DNA from: Pseudomonadales bacterium
GTDB taxonomy: Bacteria; Pseudomonadota; Gammaproteobacteria; Pseudomonadales; Ketobacteraceae
Assembly: GCA_002708905.1 (NCBI GenBank)
Contig: PAPM01000037.1
Span: 186,001-250,000 of the forward strand
Direction of reading: 5' to 3'
DNA: 64,000 nucleotides
Of the stretch, positions 8,483-17,539 are shown in pieces. Under the pieces are notes generated by a model. The model saw nothing but the letters and a program-made list of their open reading frames with translations. It was not told the origin of the DNA and made no database searches. Numbering within the stretch: position 1 is the first letter of the stretch; every line of letters starts with the position of its first letter. Made by a program: the position numbers and the translations under genes.

Positions 8483-10450
8483 CTAACCGTTGTGCTGGTT
8501 GAGGGATGCTGAAAAGTTCGGCAGGGCGAAATTTACCTGATTACGACCATTGGCCTTGGAGGTGTAGAGCGCACCGTCCGCCGCAGCGATGAAGCGATCC
8601 ACATCCTGGTGGCGTTCCGGAATGCAGGAGGTAACGCCGATGCTGGCGGTAATCATCACCTTCTGTCCATCCACATCGAAATTAATGCTGCGGATGGTTT
8701 CACAGACCTGTTCAGCCACTTGCATGGCACCGGTCTGATCTGTGTTGGGCAGTAATACGCAGAACTCCTCGCCACCGTAGCGAGCGACCACGTCATACTC
8801 CCGCAGGGCGCATTGTTGGATACTCTGAGCCACTTCCCGCAAACAGTCGTCGCCCACCAGATGGCCGTGGGTGTCGTTGAACTGTTTAAAGTGGTCAATG
8901 TCGATCAGCAGTGCTGCCACCGGCGACTTTTCGCGACGGGCGCGGGCGAACTCCCGCTCCAGTGCGCGGTTCAGGTAGCGGCGATTGCGAATGCCGGTCA
9001 AGCCGTCCGTATAGGTCAGTTCCTCCAGACGCTGGTTGGCAATTTCCAGCTCGTGGGTGCGCTCGCGGACCCGGTTTTCAAGCGTTTCGGTGGCCTGACG
9101 TTGCACCGCCAGCGCAGAGGCCTGGGCTTCGCGGGCTTCCCGTTCGTGTTTCAGCGCCTGTTCCTGCGCCTTGCGCGCGTTCTTCTCTTGCTGCAATGCC
9201 TCCGCCTGCGCCAGCCTGGCCACCCGCTCATTCTCCAGCGCGTGCAGTTGTGCTTCAAAGCGGCGGCGCTTTTCAATATTCAAACGATCCGCCAGAGCAA
9301 AAGACAACAAAATCACTTCCATGGCGGAGCCGAACTGGGTGGCGTTTTCGGTGAGGAAGTTGCGTGGAATGATATCAAATTTGTTCAAAGCCAGAATCAC
9401 GCCGCCAATCAGGAACGTGAACCAGGAGATACAGTAGTACTTGGCAGAGGAATCACCCAGCACCCAGCGATACATGCCCACCGTCAGTGCCATGGAAATC
9501 CCGATCACCGCCCAGGTGATCACCACCGCGATCATGGTTCGATATTCAAACAGCAGGGTCGATACAACAATAAAGGCACTGATGATCACCACGCCTGTGC
9601 CGATATGGTGGAGCCGTGGGAAAGTTTCCTCAATGCGCAGAAAACGAATGGTAAACAGTGCGGCGAACAGCACCACGCAGGAAAGGAAGAACACAATACT
9701 CTGATCATTCCACCAGGTGTTGTTGGGCCATAGATACTGGAATGAAATGCCGCTGAGGCTGGAAAAGAACAGCGAAACACTGGCGACGTATAATACATAG
9801 TAGAGATAGTTCGACTCCCGCACGGAGAAAAACACAAACAGGTTGTACAGCACCATTACGCCCATGGTGCCGAAGTAGATTCCCAGGCCCAGCATTTCTG
9901 CCTGGCTGTTTTTCAGTAAGCTGACCTCCCGCCACAGAAACAGGGGAACCTGCATGGAACTGGTGGTTTGGACGCGTAGATAAAAGGTGGCGCTGGCATT
10001 CGCGTCCAGGTTAAGGGGTACGATAAAGTTACGATGCTCCACCAGGCGATTATGAAAAGGGTGTTTGTCGCCCATTTCGTAGAGCAGTACCTCCCGGTTG
10101 GGTCGATCGACATAGACATCCACGTTGTCGAGCACCGTGTAGCCTATCTCAATGTTGGCGGATTGGTCGGTATTCGCGGTGTTTTTTATTCGGAGACGAA
10201 ACCAGTACACGTCATCGGTATAACCGAAATTCAGGCTTTCCCTGTGTTGGGGGGCTGCCCTCCAGTTGGTGGTGTTCTTGCGGATTTCATCAAAGGACAG
10301 GGTATGCGCAGAATCCGGCAGATACTCCAGGTAAGGCAACAAATTAATCCGGTCCGTATGATCGGACAGCATTAAGCTTTCAGCCGACCAGCTCAGGGCA
10401 CTGGTAAGCAGCAGAAACAAAAGCGCGAACGGTTTAAATAGTTTGCTCAA
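8483..10450 (-). CDS. 7TMR-DISM diguanylate cyclase
   Basis: Makes cyclic di-GMP. 655 residues: signal peptide (1-24), periplasmic 7TMR-DISMED2 beta-sandwich (about 30-170), seven transmembrane helices (about 180-400), a long Ala/Gln/Arg-rich coiled coil (about 400-475) and a C-terminal GGDEF domain (about 480-640). The active motif is GGEEF and an allosteric I-site REYD sits five residues before it, so product inhibition is expected. The periplasmic domain probably binds a carbohydrate-like or other small ligand. A separate minus-strand cyclase gene lies upstream. Confidence 0.9.
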   Translation of the reverse strand: MSKLFKPFALLFLLLTSALSWSAESLMLSDHTDRINLLPYLEYLPDSAHTLSFDEIRKNTTNWRAAPQHRESLNFGYTDDVYWFRLRIKNTANTDQSANIEIGYTVLDNVDVYVDRPNREVLLYEMGDKHPFHNRLVEHRNFIVPLNLDANASATFYLRVQTTSSMQVPLFLWREVSLLKNSQAEMLGLGIYFGTMGVMVLYNLFVFFSVRESNYLYYVLYVASVSLFFSSLSGISFQYLWPNNTWWNDQSIVFFLSCVVLFAALFTIRFLRIEETFPRLHHIGTGVVIISAFIVVSTLLFEYRTMIAVVITWAVIGISMALTVGMYRWVLGDSSAKYYCISWFTFLIGGVILALNKFDIIPRNFLTENATQFGSAMEVILLSFALADRLNIEKRRRFEAQLHALENERVARLAQAEALQQEKNARKAQEQALKHEREAREAQASALAVQRQATETLENRVRERTHELEIANQRLEELTYTDGLTGIRNRRYLNRALEREFARARREKSPVAALLIDIDHFKQFNDTHGHLVGDDCLREVAQSIQQCALREYDVVARYGGEEFCVLLPNTDQTGAMQVAEQVCETIRSINFDVDGQKVMITASIGVTSCIPERHQDVDRFIAAADGALYTSKANGRNQVNFALPNFSASLNQHNG

Positions 10451-10593
10451 AAGTGTCCTTCCGTTACTTCTGGTAGCGATTAGGAAGTGGATCGCTTTCT
10501 TCTCTGTTCAGTTTAGACCTTGATGGTAAGAAAAAGTGTCCGGTTTCAAATAATAACAAAATGGGTTTAGGTAGAACGTTTTGTTACGCACGC

Positions 10594-11784
10594 TTACTTC
10601 ACGATATGGGCAATGTTGTTCTCGTCTCCAAGATCCTGAATGATGATGCGGTTGCGGCCACTGTCTTTGGCGCGGTACAGGCTTTGGTCGGCTTGATGGA
10701 CAATGGCTTCCGCCTGGTCGGGCCGGGCGGGAATCCCGGTGACCATGCCGCCGGAGAGCGTGACGATGTTACTGATTTCTGAAGCGTCATGGGGGAAATT
10801 CAATTGGTCCACACTGCGTTTGGTTTTTTCGGCAAAGCTGCGCGCTTCATTGGGGGCGGCGTCAAACCACATCAGCAGGAATTCCTCGCCACCATAACGT
10901 CCGACAAAATCCAGTGGGCGCTGGCAGTTTCTGGCCAGGGCTGAGGCCACCCTAATCAGGCATTGGTCACCTTTGATATGGCCGTATAAATCGTTGAAGT
11001 TTTTAAAAAAATCCACGTCCACCAACATCAGGGTAATGGGTTTCTTTTCGCGGAACGCATATTCCACCAGATGAGTCAGTTTCTGATTAAGGGCGCCACG
11101 ATTATACAGGCCGGTTAATGGGTCCGTTTTGGCGAGCGCCTTCAGTGCGCCCCGCTGTAAAAAGGAAGTTCGAACCTGATATTCCAGGGTGTAAGCACTG
11201 ACGCCGCCAATCAGGCAGGTGGCAAAAATGAAAAAGTACTGATGTAATTTGGTTGGGTACGGCCCGACATAGATTTCGCTGAGAATGAGATAACTTAAGG
11301 CGATAATAACGATGCAGGTGAGGGATTGGCGGAAATACATGCCACCTAAAAAGAAGGCCACCATGATCAGCAGCATGGCACCTTCGTAGGGTGCATAAAC
11401 GCCTGCCTGCAAACCATACACCACCTGTATGTTGGTGGTAATGCCAATAAAAGTAATGATGAAAAAACTGAATACGGAAAAATACCGGCGAAAGCCTTCG
11501 CGAAAGGTGAATATCAGGGCAACCACCAGAATCGGTATGGTAATCCAGGCGCGGGCGATCAGGTAAAAATCCAGGATTTCTCCCTGCAGGTGACTCATAT
11601 CCAATGGGATCAGCAGCAACAGCAACAAAATGCCGACAATAATCGCGCCCCGCTGTTTAACAACATTGCGTGTCTGAAAATAACTGCGGAACTCAGATTC
11701 CAGCTCTGCCGAAAAGGTGAGAGATTTAAATCCTTTTGCGAGTTGCCGATCGTACTTTTGTAGGTCCGAGTCGAATTCTGGCAT
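10594..11784 (-). CDS. membrane diguanylate cyclase
   Basis: About 396 residues. Six hydrophobic segments fill roughly residues 45-215, without an obvious large periplasmic sensor, then a GGDEF domain (about 230-390) with 'DPLTGLYNRGALNQ', active-site GGEEF and I-site RPLD. It should be an active, feedback-inhibited cyclase. I use the ATG at 11782-11784 with a weak GGTGA in front; a TTG five codons earlier is the alternative. Neighbour of another diguanylate cyclase; the two are not overlapping and may be transcribed separately. Confidence 0.87.
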   Translation of the reverse strand: MPEFDSDLQKYDRQLAKGFKSLTFSAELESEFRSYFQTRNVVKQRGAIIVGILLLLLLIPLDMSHLQGEILDFYLIARAWITIPILVVALIFTFREGFRRYFSVFSFFIITFIGITTNIQVVYGLQAGVYAPYEGAMLLIMVAFFLGGMYFRQSLTCIVIIALSYLILSEIYVGPYPTKLHQYFFIFATCLIGGVSAYTLEYQVRTSFLQRGALKALAKTDPLTGLYNRGALNQKLTHLVEYAFREKKPITLMLVDVDFFKNFNDLYGHIKGDQCLIRVASALARNCQRPLDFVGRYGGEEFLLMWFDAAPNEARSFAEKTKRSVDQLNFPHDASEISNIVTLSGGMVTGIPARPDQAEAIVHQADQSLYRAKDSGRNRIIIQDLGDENNIAHIVK

Positions 11785-11801
11785 TTCACCAATACACAAA
11801 T

Positions 11802-11831
11802 TTAATTAGTGTGAGTATAGCAACTAATTAA
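11802..11831. promoter_or_regulatory. A/T-rich inverted repeat
   Basis: Arms TTAATTAGT and ACTAATTAA (9 bp, perfect) separated by 12 bp, located 18 bp upstream of the diguanylate cyclase start. This could be an operator or promoter element for that gene; no T-run follows, so it is not a terminator. Confidence 0.35.
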
Positions 11832-11862
11832 TTCGATAAGTGAAATGGCGGCGCTCAGCGCT

Positions 11863-12255
11863 TTACTGGAACAGGGTGAGCGCCGCCTGACGGCTGGCTT
11901 GGTCGGCCTGGGCAGCGAGGGCGTTGCCCGGGGCTTCATTGAACTGCCGACGGACGGATTCGGTGGCAGCTGAAGCCTGCTGTTGATCGCGAATATCCGT
12001 GTCGGGGGCAGGGAATTCAGTATCGCCTGTCTGGATCGGATTCAGCCCGGCCTGTTGGGTTTGGCCCAGACTTTCAACCACTTGGCTGCGTTGTAACTGC
12101 AATTCGCTCACCGGATTGCTGCTGCTGAAACGATCTTCGTCGGCGCGCTGGGTTTGGTTCTGCGTCTGGGCCTGGCTGTCGTCCCGAACTTGCTTTTCGG
12201 CTGTGCCCTTGGGCTGAATCAGAGCGGTTGAGCTATTGCTGTTAATGGGTTCCAT
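11863..12255 (-). CDS. Gln/Ala-rich hypothetical protein
   Basis: A 130-residue protein that I do not recognise. Most of it is polar and low-complexity (rich in Gln, Ser, Asp, Thr), probably disordered, with a C-terminal Ala-rich helix 'GNALAAQADQASRQAALTLF'. There is no signal peptide or membrane segment. It lies upstream of, and in the same direction as, a diguanylate cyclase gene, 78 bp apart. The codon pattern is normal for the window, which supports it being coding, but no function can be given. Confidence 0.6.
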   Translation of the reverse strand: MEPINSNSSTALIQPKGTAEKQVRDDSQAQTQNQTQRADEDRFSSSNPVSELQLQRSQVVESLGQTQQAGLNPIQTGDTEFPAPDTDIRDQQQASAATESVRRQFNEAPGNALAAQADQASRQAALTLFQ

Positions 12256-12483
12256 CTGTCAAAACCTGTGCTGGATCCTGTGATCCTTCAACATAGCCAA
12301 TGTCTCCGGGGGCGTCCAATAACATACAGTTGCAAAACTCAGGTTGGTTATAAATCTGCTCGCGCTGGTGCAGGTCATCGGATTAGCCGTTAGTTCCTAT
12401 GGTTTAGCCGTTTTGTAAATAGATAGCATGACTCCCAATTCTCACTCTGTCAGGTTCCGATAAGAAAAATAAAGGTGAGACAA

Positions 12484-13299
12484 ATGATCCAAGCGCGTAT
12501 CTGCCCGGTGCAAGAGGGGGACTTTCCGGTTCTCTGGATTCCGCAACAGAAGTTTGCCAGCTTCGTTTTGAACGTCACCCATCTCGTGTTGCCACCGGGT
12601 GAGCTGTGGTTCTGCCGCCTGTTCAATCAGGCGCTGCCGTTGGTGCAAGATGAGGCCTTGCAGCAGCAGGTGAAGGGGTTTATTGCGCAGGAAGGTGCTC
12701 ATGCCCGTGCCCATCGAAATGTGCTGGCTGACTACGAACGCCAGGGACTGGATTTCTCCATTTCCCGGGCCCGGTTGACCAGCATTTTCAACGGCTTGCT
12801 GGGGGATAAAGTCATGGGGCGGTGGCAGCCTGAAGGTCGTTGGCAGTTTCGCTGGCTGCGCATGCGTATTGGTATGGTGGCCGCCATCGAGCATATCACT
12901 TGTGTGTTGGGCAATTGGATTCTGGCGAATCAGGCGATTGCACGGGCCGATCCGGATCCGCGTATGTTGGAGCTGTTGCGTTGGCACGGTTGGGAGGAAG
13001 TGGAGCATCGCGCGGTGGCCCATGACCTTTATATTCATTTGGGGGGTGGCAGTGTTGGGCGGATGCTGTGGTTTGTACTGGCATTGTTTGCCGTTATCCT
13101 GACCTGGAAACGGGGCACCCAGGTGTTTATTCGTCAGGACCGCCAGGGTCCCCGATCTTATGGATTCCGCACCTATGTGAGGGTCAGCCGCCAGGGCTAT
13201 TTACCTACGGTGGGCTATCTGGCCAAATCCTTTCTGCGTTATTTCCGCTGGTCGTATCACCCCGACCAGGAAGGTGCTGCCGCTCCCGGTGGGGTGTAG
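12484..13299 (+). CDS. PF10118 metal-dependent hydrolase-like protein
   Basis: A 271-residue helical protein of the PF10118 family (annotated as predicted metal-dependent hydrolases). Likely metal ligands are visible as 'GFIAQEGAHARAHRN', 'AAIEHITC' and 'WEEVEHRAVAHDLY': Glu and His pairs as in ferritin-like or di-iron helical enzymes. A membrane-like segment follows near residues 195-215. ATG at 12484 is preferred over an upstream GTG because AAAGGTGAG forms a good ribosome site. A paralogue is encoded at 58618-59508. The real reaction is unknown; these genes often sit beside lipid-metabolism genes. Confidence 0.8.
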   Translation: MIQARICPVQEGDFPVLWIPQQKFASFVLNVTHLVLPPGELWFCRLFNQALPLVQDEALQQQVKGFIAQEGAHARAHRNVLADYERQGLDFSISRARLTSIFNGLLGDKVMGRWQPEGRWQFRWLRMRIGMVAAIEHITCVLGNWILANQAIARADPDPRMLELLRWHGWEEVEHRAVAHDLYIHLGGGSVGRMLWFVLALFAVILTWKRGTQVFIRQDRQGPRSYGFRTYVRVSRQGYLPTVGYLAKSFLRYFRWSYHPDQEGAAAPGGV

Positions 13300-13419
13300 G
13301 CGGAGTGCTGGGACGAGTGTGCAGTCGCTCGGCTGCGTCACTTGGGCAAATACTTTTGGTTAACGATCATGCTATCCTTTGGAAAAAAGTAAACCAAGTG
13401 ACTTAATCTAGAGGGAAGT

Positions 13420-14196
13420 ATGATCTGGCATCACATCGAAAAGGGCCATGGACGCCCCTTGATCCTGCTGCACGGAATCGGCATGAACAGCGAGGCCTGG
13501 GCGCCTGTTATGGAGCGGCTGGCCATTCAGCGCCGGGTAATAGCGTTTGATATTCCGGGCTTCGGCAAAACTCCGGGCATTGAGGGCCGCGAGCCCAATT
13601 CCGCAGCCATGGTGGACAGCCTGGCTCAAAGCCTGGACATGATGGGCATTAACGAGCCGGTGGATATGGTGGGCAATTCGTTGGGTGGGCGTATCATGCT
13701 GGATGCCGCTGCCGAGGGCCTGGCCCGCAGCGTGGTGGGAATATCCCCTGCAGGCCTGTGGCGGGAGACCGGCCCGTCGCACTTGGAGCCGCTCTTCGGT
13801 GCCATGCGCAAGGCCTACAAAGTGGCCCCTGGCCTGACCGACCAATTGCTGAAAACCACCCTGGGCCGCACCGTAATCATGGCGGGAGCCGTGTCTGCCC
13901 GGGGGTGGAAAATGCCGGCTAAGGATGCCATTCGCTCGGCCCAGATGTTTGCTGAATCCCACTACTTTGAGCCGATTTTTGAGGCCTTTCGTCCGCCGTT
14001 TGTGCGGGGTGAGGAAATCACCGTGCCCTGTACCGTCGCCTTCGGTGATCTGGATATGGTGTTTCCCATCGGTACCCGTGACAAAAGCCGGCTACCGGCC
14101 CATACCCGGTGGGTGCGGCTACCGGCCTGCGGCCATGTGCCCATGTGGGATGATCCGGAGCTCCTGAGCCATGTGATTCTGCGGGGCACACACTGA
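13420..14196 (+). CDS. alpha/beta hydrolase
   Basis: Cytosolic alpha/beta hydrolase of 258 residues. Visible: 'LILLHGIGMNSEAW' (oxyanion HG), the nucleophile elbow 'MVGNSLGGR' (GNSLG, Ser near residue 88), acid Asp in 'AFGDLDMVFP' and His in 'LPACGHVPMWDDP'. The fold resembles the MhpC/BioH-type esterase or C-C hydrolase group; the substrate is not deducible. A strong AGAGGGAAG ribosome site precedes the ATG. It ends about 90 bp before the vgrG gene and is probably independent of it. Confidence 0.85.
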   Translation: MIWHHIEKGHGRPLILLHGIGMNSEAWAPVMERLAIQRRVIAFDIPGFGKTPGIEGREPNSAAMVDSLAQSLDMMGINEPVDMVGNSLGGRIMLDAAAEGLARSVVGISPAGLWRETGPSHLEPLFGAMRKAYKVAPGLTDQLLKTTLGRTVIMAGAVSARGWKMPAKDAIRSAQMFAESHYFEPIFEAFRPPFVRGEEITVPCTVAFGDLDMVFPIGTRDKSRLPAHTRWVRLPACGHVPMWDDPELLSHVILRGTH

Positions 14197-14233
14197 TCCC
14201 CGGGATGACCTCCTGAAAAAGCCCCGAAATTCT

Positions 14234-14286
14234 GTGCTCCCCCTGTCTATGTAGAAGGCCCAATTTGCATGACAGACAGGGAGCAC
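14234..14286 (+). promoter_or_regulatory. long inverted repeat covering the vgrG ribosome site
   Basis: Left arm GTGCTCCCCCTGTCT (14234-14248) pairs with AGACAGGGAGCAC (14274-14286) over 13 bp with a two-base C bulge, closing a 25-nt loop. The right arm contains the GGGAG Shine-Dalgarno of vgrG and stops 1 base before its ATG. In mRNA this would hide the ribosome site; no T-run follows, so it does not look like a terminator. Confidence 0.5.
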
Positions 14287-14287
14287 C

Positions 14288-17200
14288 ATGTCTTTTCCCG
14301 CCAACAACAGTCGCTTTGCCCTTCAGATACCTTCACTGGACGATGAAGTCCGGGTTGTGGCCTTTCGCTACCAGGCAGCTATTGCCACACCCTTCGAGTG
14401 CGTTGTGGAGCTGGCCAGCGAGCGCCGTGACCTGCCGCTGGATAAGCTGCTGGGCAAGTCGGCGGTATTAACCCTGTTTGACGAACGCCATCCCCGTTAC
14501 ATTCACGGTGAGATGGTGCAGTTGGCGCAAGGCCCTATCGGTAAGCGTTTCACCTCTTATCAAATCACCCTGCGGCCCAAGATCGCCCTGCTGGCAATGC
14601 GCAGCGGCATGCGCATTTTTCAGGATAGGACGGCGCAGGAGATTGTGACACAGGTGCTGCAGGAAGCCGGTCTGCCGGATGACCAGGTGCGCTGGCAGAA
14701 CCAAGCCAGGCCCTCAGCCCGGGAATACTGTGTGCAATACCGGGAGACCGATCTTCAGTTTATCAGTCGCTTGCTTGAGGAAGAGGGGCTGTTCTATTTC
14801 TTCGAGCACGGTCTCGCCGGCCACATTCTGGTGATTGCGGATCACAACCGGGCTTTCCAGCCCATGCCGGGCGAGGCCGGTTTGCCTTACCGTGCCCGCA
14901 GCGGCATGGTGAGCGGCGAAGAGTCGGTTTATGAGTTCCATGCTCAGCAGCAATTGCAGTCCGGTGCGATTGTGCTGCGGGATTATGGCTTTCAAAAACC
15001 GGCCAACCGCTTGGAGACCAAGGCTGAGGCCCGGGACTTTCCTCAGTTGCAGCATTACCGTTACCCCGGCCATTTCCAGGACAACGGGCAAGGGCGCGCT
15101 TACGTGCAGGCGCAGTTGCAGGGCCATCAGGTTCAAAGTGAATGCTATGAACTGGAATCCGATTGCTTACGGCTGGCGTTAGGTTGCCGCTTTGGTTTGA
15201 AGCAGCATGGTACGCAGGGCTTTAATCAGGAATACGTGGTGACCGCGTTAACCGTGGAAGGCAAACAACCCCAGGTACTGGAAGAAGGTGCGTCGGAAGA
15301 AGGTAGCCGTTTCGCTGTGCAGGCGCGGGTAATTCCGGCCAGTGAGAACTATCGGCCAGAGCTGCAGCACCCGCGCCCCCGGATTTCCGGGGTGCAGACG
15401 GCTTTTGTGACCGGGCCGAAAGGCGAAGAAATTTATACCGATCAATACGGCCGCATCAAAGTGCAGTTTCATTGGGACCGGGAAGGAAAACGGGATGAGA
15501 ACAGCAGTTGCTGGTTGCGAGTGAGCCAGGCCTGGGCGGGCAACCAATGGGGAGCGCAATCATTGCCCCGCATTGGTCAGGAAGTCATCGTGAGCTTCCT
15601 CAATGGTGATCCGGATTCCCCGTTGGTAACGGGTTCACTTTATAACGCCGCGACACAACAACCCTACAACCTCCCCGCGAACAAAACCCGCACCACCTTC
15701 AAATCGCAAAGCTCCCCCGGCGCCGGTGGCTATAACGAACTGCGCATAGAGGATAAAAAGGGCAGCGAGCAGCTGTTTATTCACGGGCAGAAAGATGTGG
15801 ATCTTTATGTCAAAAATGATCGTATGGAGAGCATCGATCATGACCGGCATCGTATCGTGACCGCGGCGGCGATGGAAAAAGTGGGCAAGGATTACAGCAA
15901 CAAAACCGGCGCCAACCGCAACATAAAAGTGGGGCAGACCCTGTCGCAAAACGTTGGCGGCAATGTTAACCAAAAGGCCGGGCAGAACTGGCTGGAGAAA
16001 ACCGGCGCGGATTACAGCCTTAAGGCCGGCACCAGCGTGGTACTGGATGCGGGCATGTCGGTCACCCTGAAAGCCGGTGGCGGCACCATTGTCTTGAACC
16101 CCGGTGGCGTCGCCATCACCGGCACCATGGTAAGAATCAACAGTGGTGGGGGAGCGGGATCTGCCAAAAGCGCTTCCCCAACCTCGCCCAAGGCGCCAAA
16201 GCCGGTGGACCCCGGCAAGCCGGGTTCTGCGATACCTGCTTTGGGGGCAAGTGCGCGTTTCAAACAGCAGCCGGTTGAGTTTGATGAGAGTAAGGGGAAA
16301 GAGGTTGATGAGGGTGCTTTGAAAGCGTTGGAGAAGACCTATGTGCATGGTTCGCCCAATACCCCCCCAGTGTCCGCATCACCAGTTGCTGTTGCCAGTG
16401 TGGGAACAGCAGCTGTAGCAGCGAGTTTAAGCCGTGTTACCGGTGGCAGTGCAGACCCAGCAGGCAAAGTATTTACACCAGAGCGCATCGAGCAGCTTCT
16501 ATCGGACCGGGGCTTTGGTGGGCAAATGAGCCGTCACAATGGCGCAAGGCAGGATGCAGCAACGCTCAGGGAAATGGGGGTATCAGGAGAAGATACGGTG
16601 GTGGATCTTACTGGCCTGAGCCGGGATCAAAAACTGGATACCGTATTCAGTCAAACCGGATACTTCCTTTCTGATCACACTGCTGAAGCCCTGGTGCAGT
16701 CAATCGATAGCGGTGCCCAAAGCGTGGTGATTACCGATGCAGTGGCCGAAGGTGAAGCCAATGCCCGAGCTTACATCCAATCCCAACCGGAAGTGAAAGC
16801 CTATGCCGAGACTCTGCAGGCAGCCATTCAAGACCCGGAAGGCAGCGCTTACGGGGGTGGAACCGGATATGTGGCCGGGCTTTCCGAAGGGGCTCGTCAG
16901 GCCAACAATATCTTGACGGTGAATAATGATAAAATGCCCGCGGGATTGAAAGATGCCGCGTTGGATGAGTTGCTGTTGGATGCGGGTGGTCTGGCGTTGT
17001 CTGCGGCGGGTGGTGTTGGCGCGGTCGCAAAGAGTGCAGAGGTTAGTAAAGCCCTGGGCTCGGCATCAAATTTCACATTGGCTAAAAACCAAAGAATTGA
17101 GGCATGGTCTGATACGTTTGGGCAGTCGGGAGAGGGCTTGGCAGCGCGTCTTAAAGATCTGCCAAAGTGGGATCCTATGAGAACGAAATGGGCGCGCACT

Positions 17201-17539
17201 CTTAAGGAGATGAGAGCAAATGGTGTTCCAGTTCGAACAATGAAAGAACCTGGGCCGACGATAGGTGTGTTTGGTGGTGAAAGTCTTGAAACAGGCCTGT
17301 GGTTCAGATATGACGCAAACCGAATTAGATCAGTAGACATGCTAGAAGAAGCTCTTCATTGGGAGCAGATGAAAAAAGGATTGCCAACCAAGGGGTATTC
17401 TCCGGAAGCCTTGGAAATTTTGGCTAAGCGTTCGATTATTGACAACTATGATCTATCTCCAGCTTTGAGAGCTGAATTGAAAGACGATATCCGGCGTGTG
17501 AATAGTGGTTCGTATTTTGATATTTGGAATGGGCAATAA
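14288..17539 (+). CDS. evolved VgrG: type VI secretion spike with C-terminal toxin-like domain
   Basis: A 1083-residue T6SS tip protein. Residues 1-about 500 are the VgrG/gp27-gp5 core ('YRETDLQFISRLLEEEGLFY', 'DQYGRIKVQFHWD', 'WAGNQWGAQSLPRIGQEVIV'). About 500-625 is the DUF2345 needle with KxG-type repeats ('NRNIKVGQTLSQNVGGNVNQ'). A Pro/Lys/Ala linker leads into an unrecognised domain (about 725-900) and a small terminal domain (about 935-1083) with 'SVDMLEEALHWEQMKKGLP', an ExxxH-type helix reminiscent of zincin metallopeptidase toxins but with the first His replaced. The last part is visibly more A/T-rich than the core, as expected for a swapped toxin tip. No T6SS structural genes are near, so this is an orphan spike. 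The stop overlaps the next start by one base. Confidence 0.88.
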   Translation: MSFPANNSRFALQIPSLDDEVRVVAFRYQAAIATPFECVVELASERRDLPLDKLLGKSAVLTLFDERHPRYIHGEMVQLAQGPIGKRFTSYQITLRPKIALLAMRSGMRIFQDRTAQEIVTQVLQEAGLPDDQVRWQNQARPSAREYCVQYRETDLQFISRLLEEEGLFYFFEHGLAGHILVIADHNRAFQPMPGEAGLPYRARSGMVSGEESVYEFHAQQQLQSGAIVLRDYGFQKPANRLETKAEARDFPQLQHYRYPGHFQDNGQGRAYVQAQLQGHQVQSECYELESDCLRLALGCRFGLKQHGTQGFNQEYVVTALTVEGKQPQVLEEGASEEGSRFAVQARVIPASENYRPELQHPRPRISGVQTAFVTGPKGEEIYTDQYGRIKVQFHWDREGKRDENSSCWLRVSQAWAGNQWGAQSLPRIGQEVIVSFLNGDPDSPLVTGSLYNAATQQPYNLPANKTRTTFKSQSSPGAGGYNELRIEDKKGSEQLFIHGQKDVDLYVKNDRMESIDHDRHRIVTAAAMEKVGKDYSNKTGANRNIKVGQTLSQNVGGNVNQKAGQNWLEKTGADYSLKAGTSVVLDAGMSVTLKAGGGTIVLNPGGVAITGTMVRINSGGGAGSAKSASPTSPKAPKPVDPGKPGSAIPALGASARFKQQPVEFDESKGKEVDEGALKALEKTYVHGSPNTPPVSASPVAVASVGTAAVAASLSRVTGGSADPAGKVFTPERIEQLLSDRGFGGQMSRHNGARQDAATLREMGVSGEDTVVDLTGLSRDQKLDTVFSQTGYFLSDHTAEALVQSIDSGAQSVVITDAVAEGEANARAYIQSQPEVKAYAETLQAAIQDPEGSAYGGGTGYVAGLSEGARQANNILTVNNDKMPAGLKDAALDELLLDAGGLALSAAGGVGAVAKSAEVSKALGSASNFTLAKNQRIEAWSDTFGQSGEGLAARLKDLPKWDPMRTKWARTLKEMRANGVPVRTMKEPGPTIGVFGGESLETGLWFRYDANRIRSVDMLEEALHWEQMKKGLPTKGYSPEALEILAKRSIIDNYDLSPALRAELKDDIRRVNSGSYFDIWNGQ

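Noticed and set aside
12442-13038. Minus-strand open frame of 198 codons
   Set aside because: Antisense to the PF10118 gene; His/Gln-rich shadow composition.
15635-16348. Minus-strand open frame of 237 codons
   Set aside because: Antisense to the VgrG needle repeats; no ribosome site or recognisable domain.
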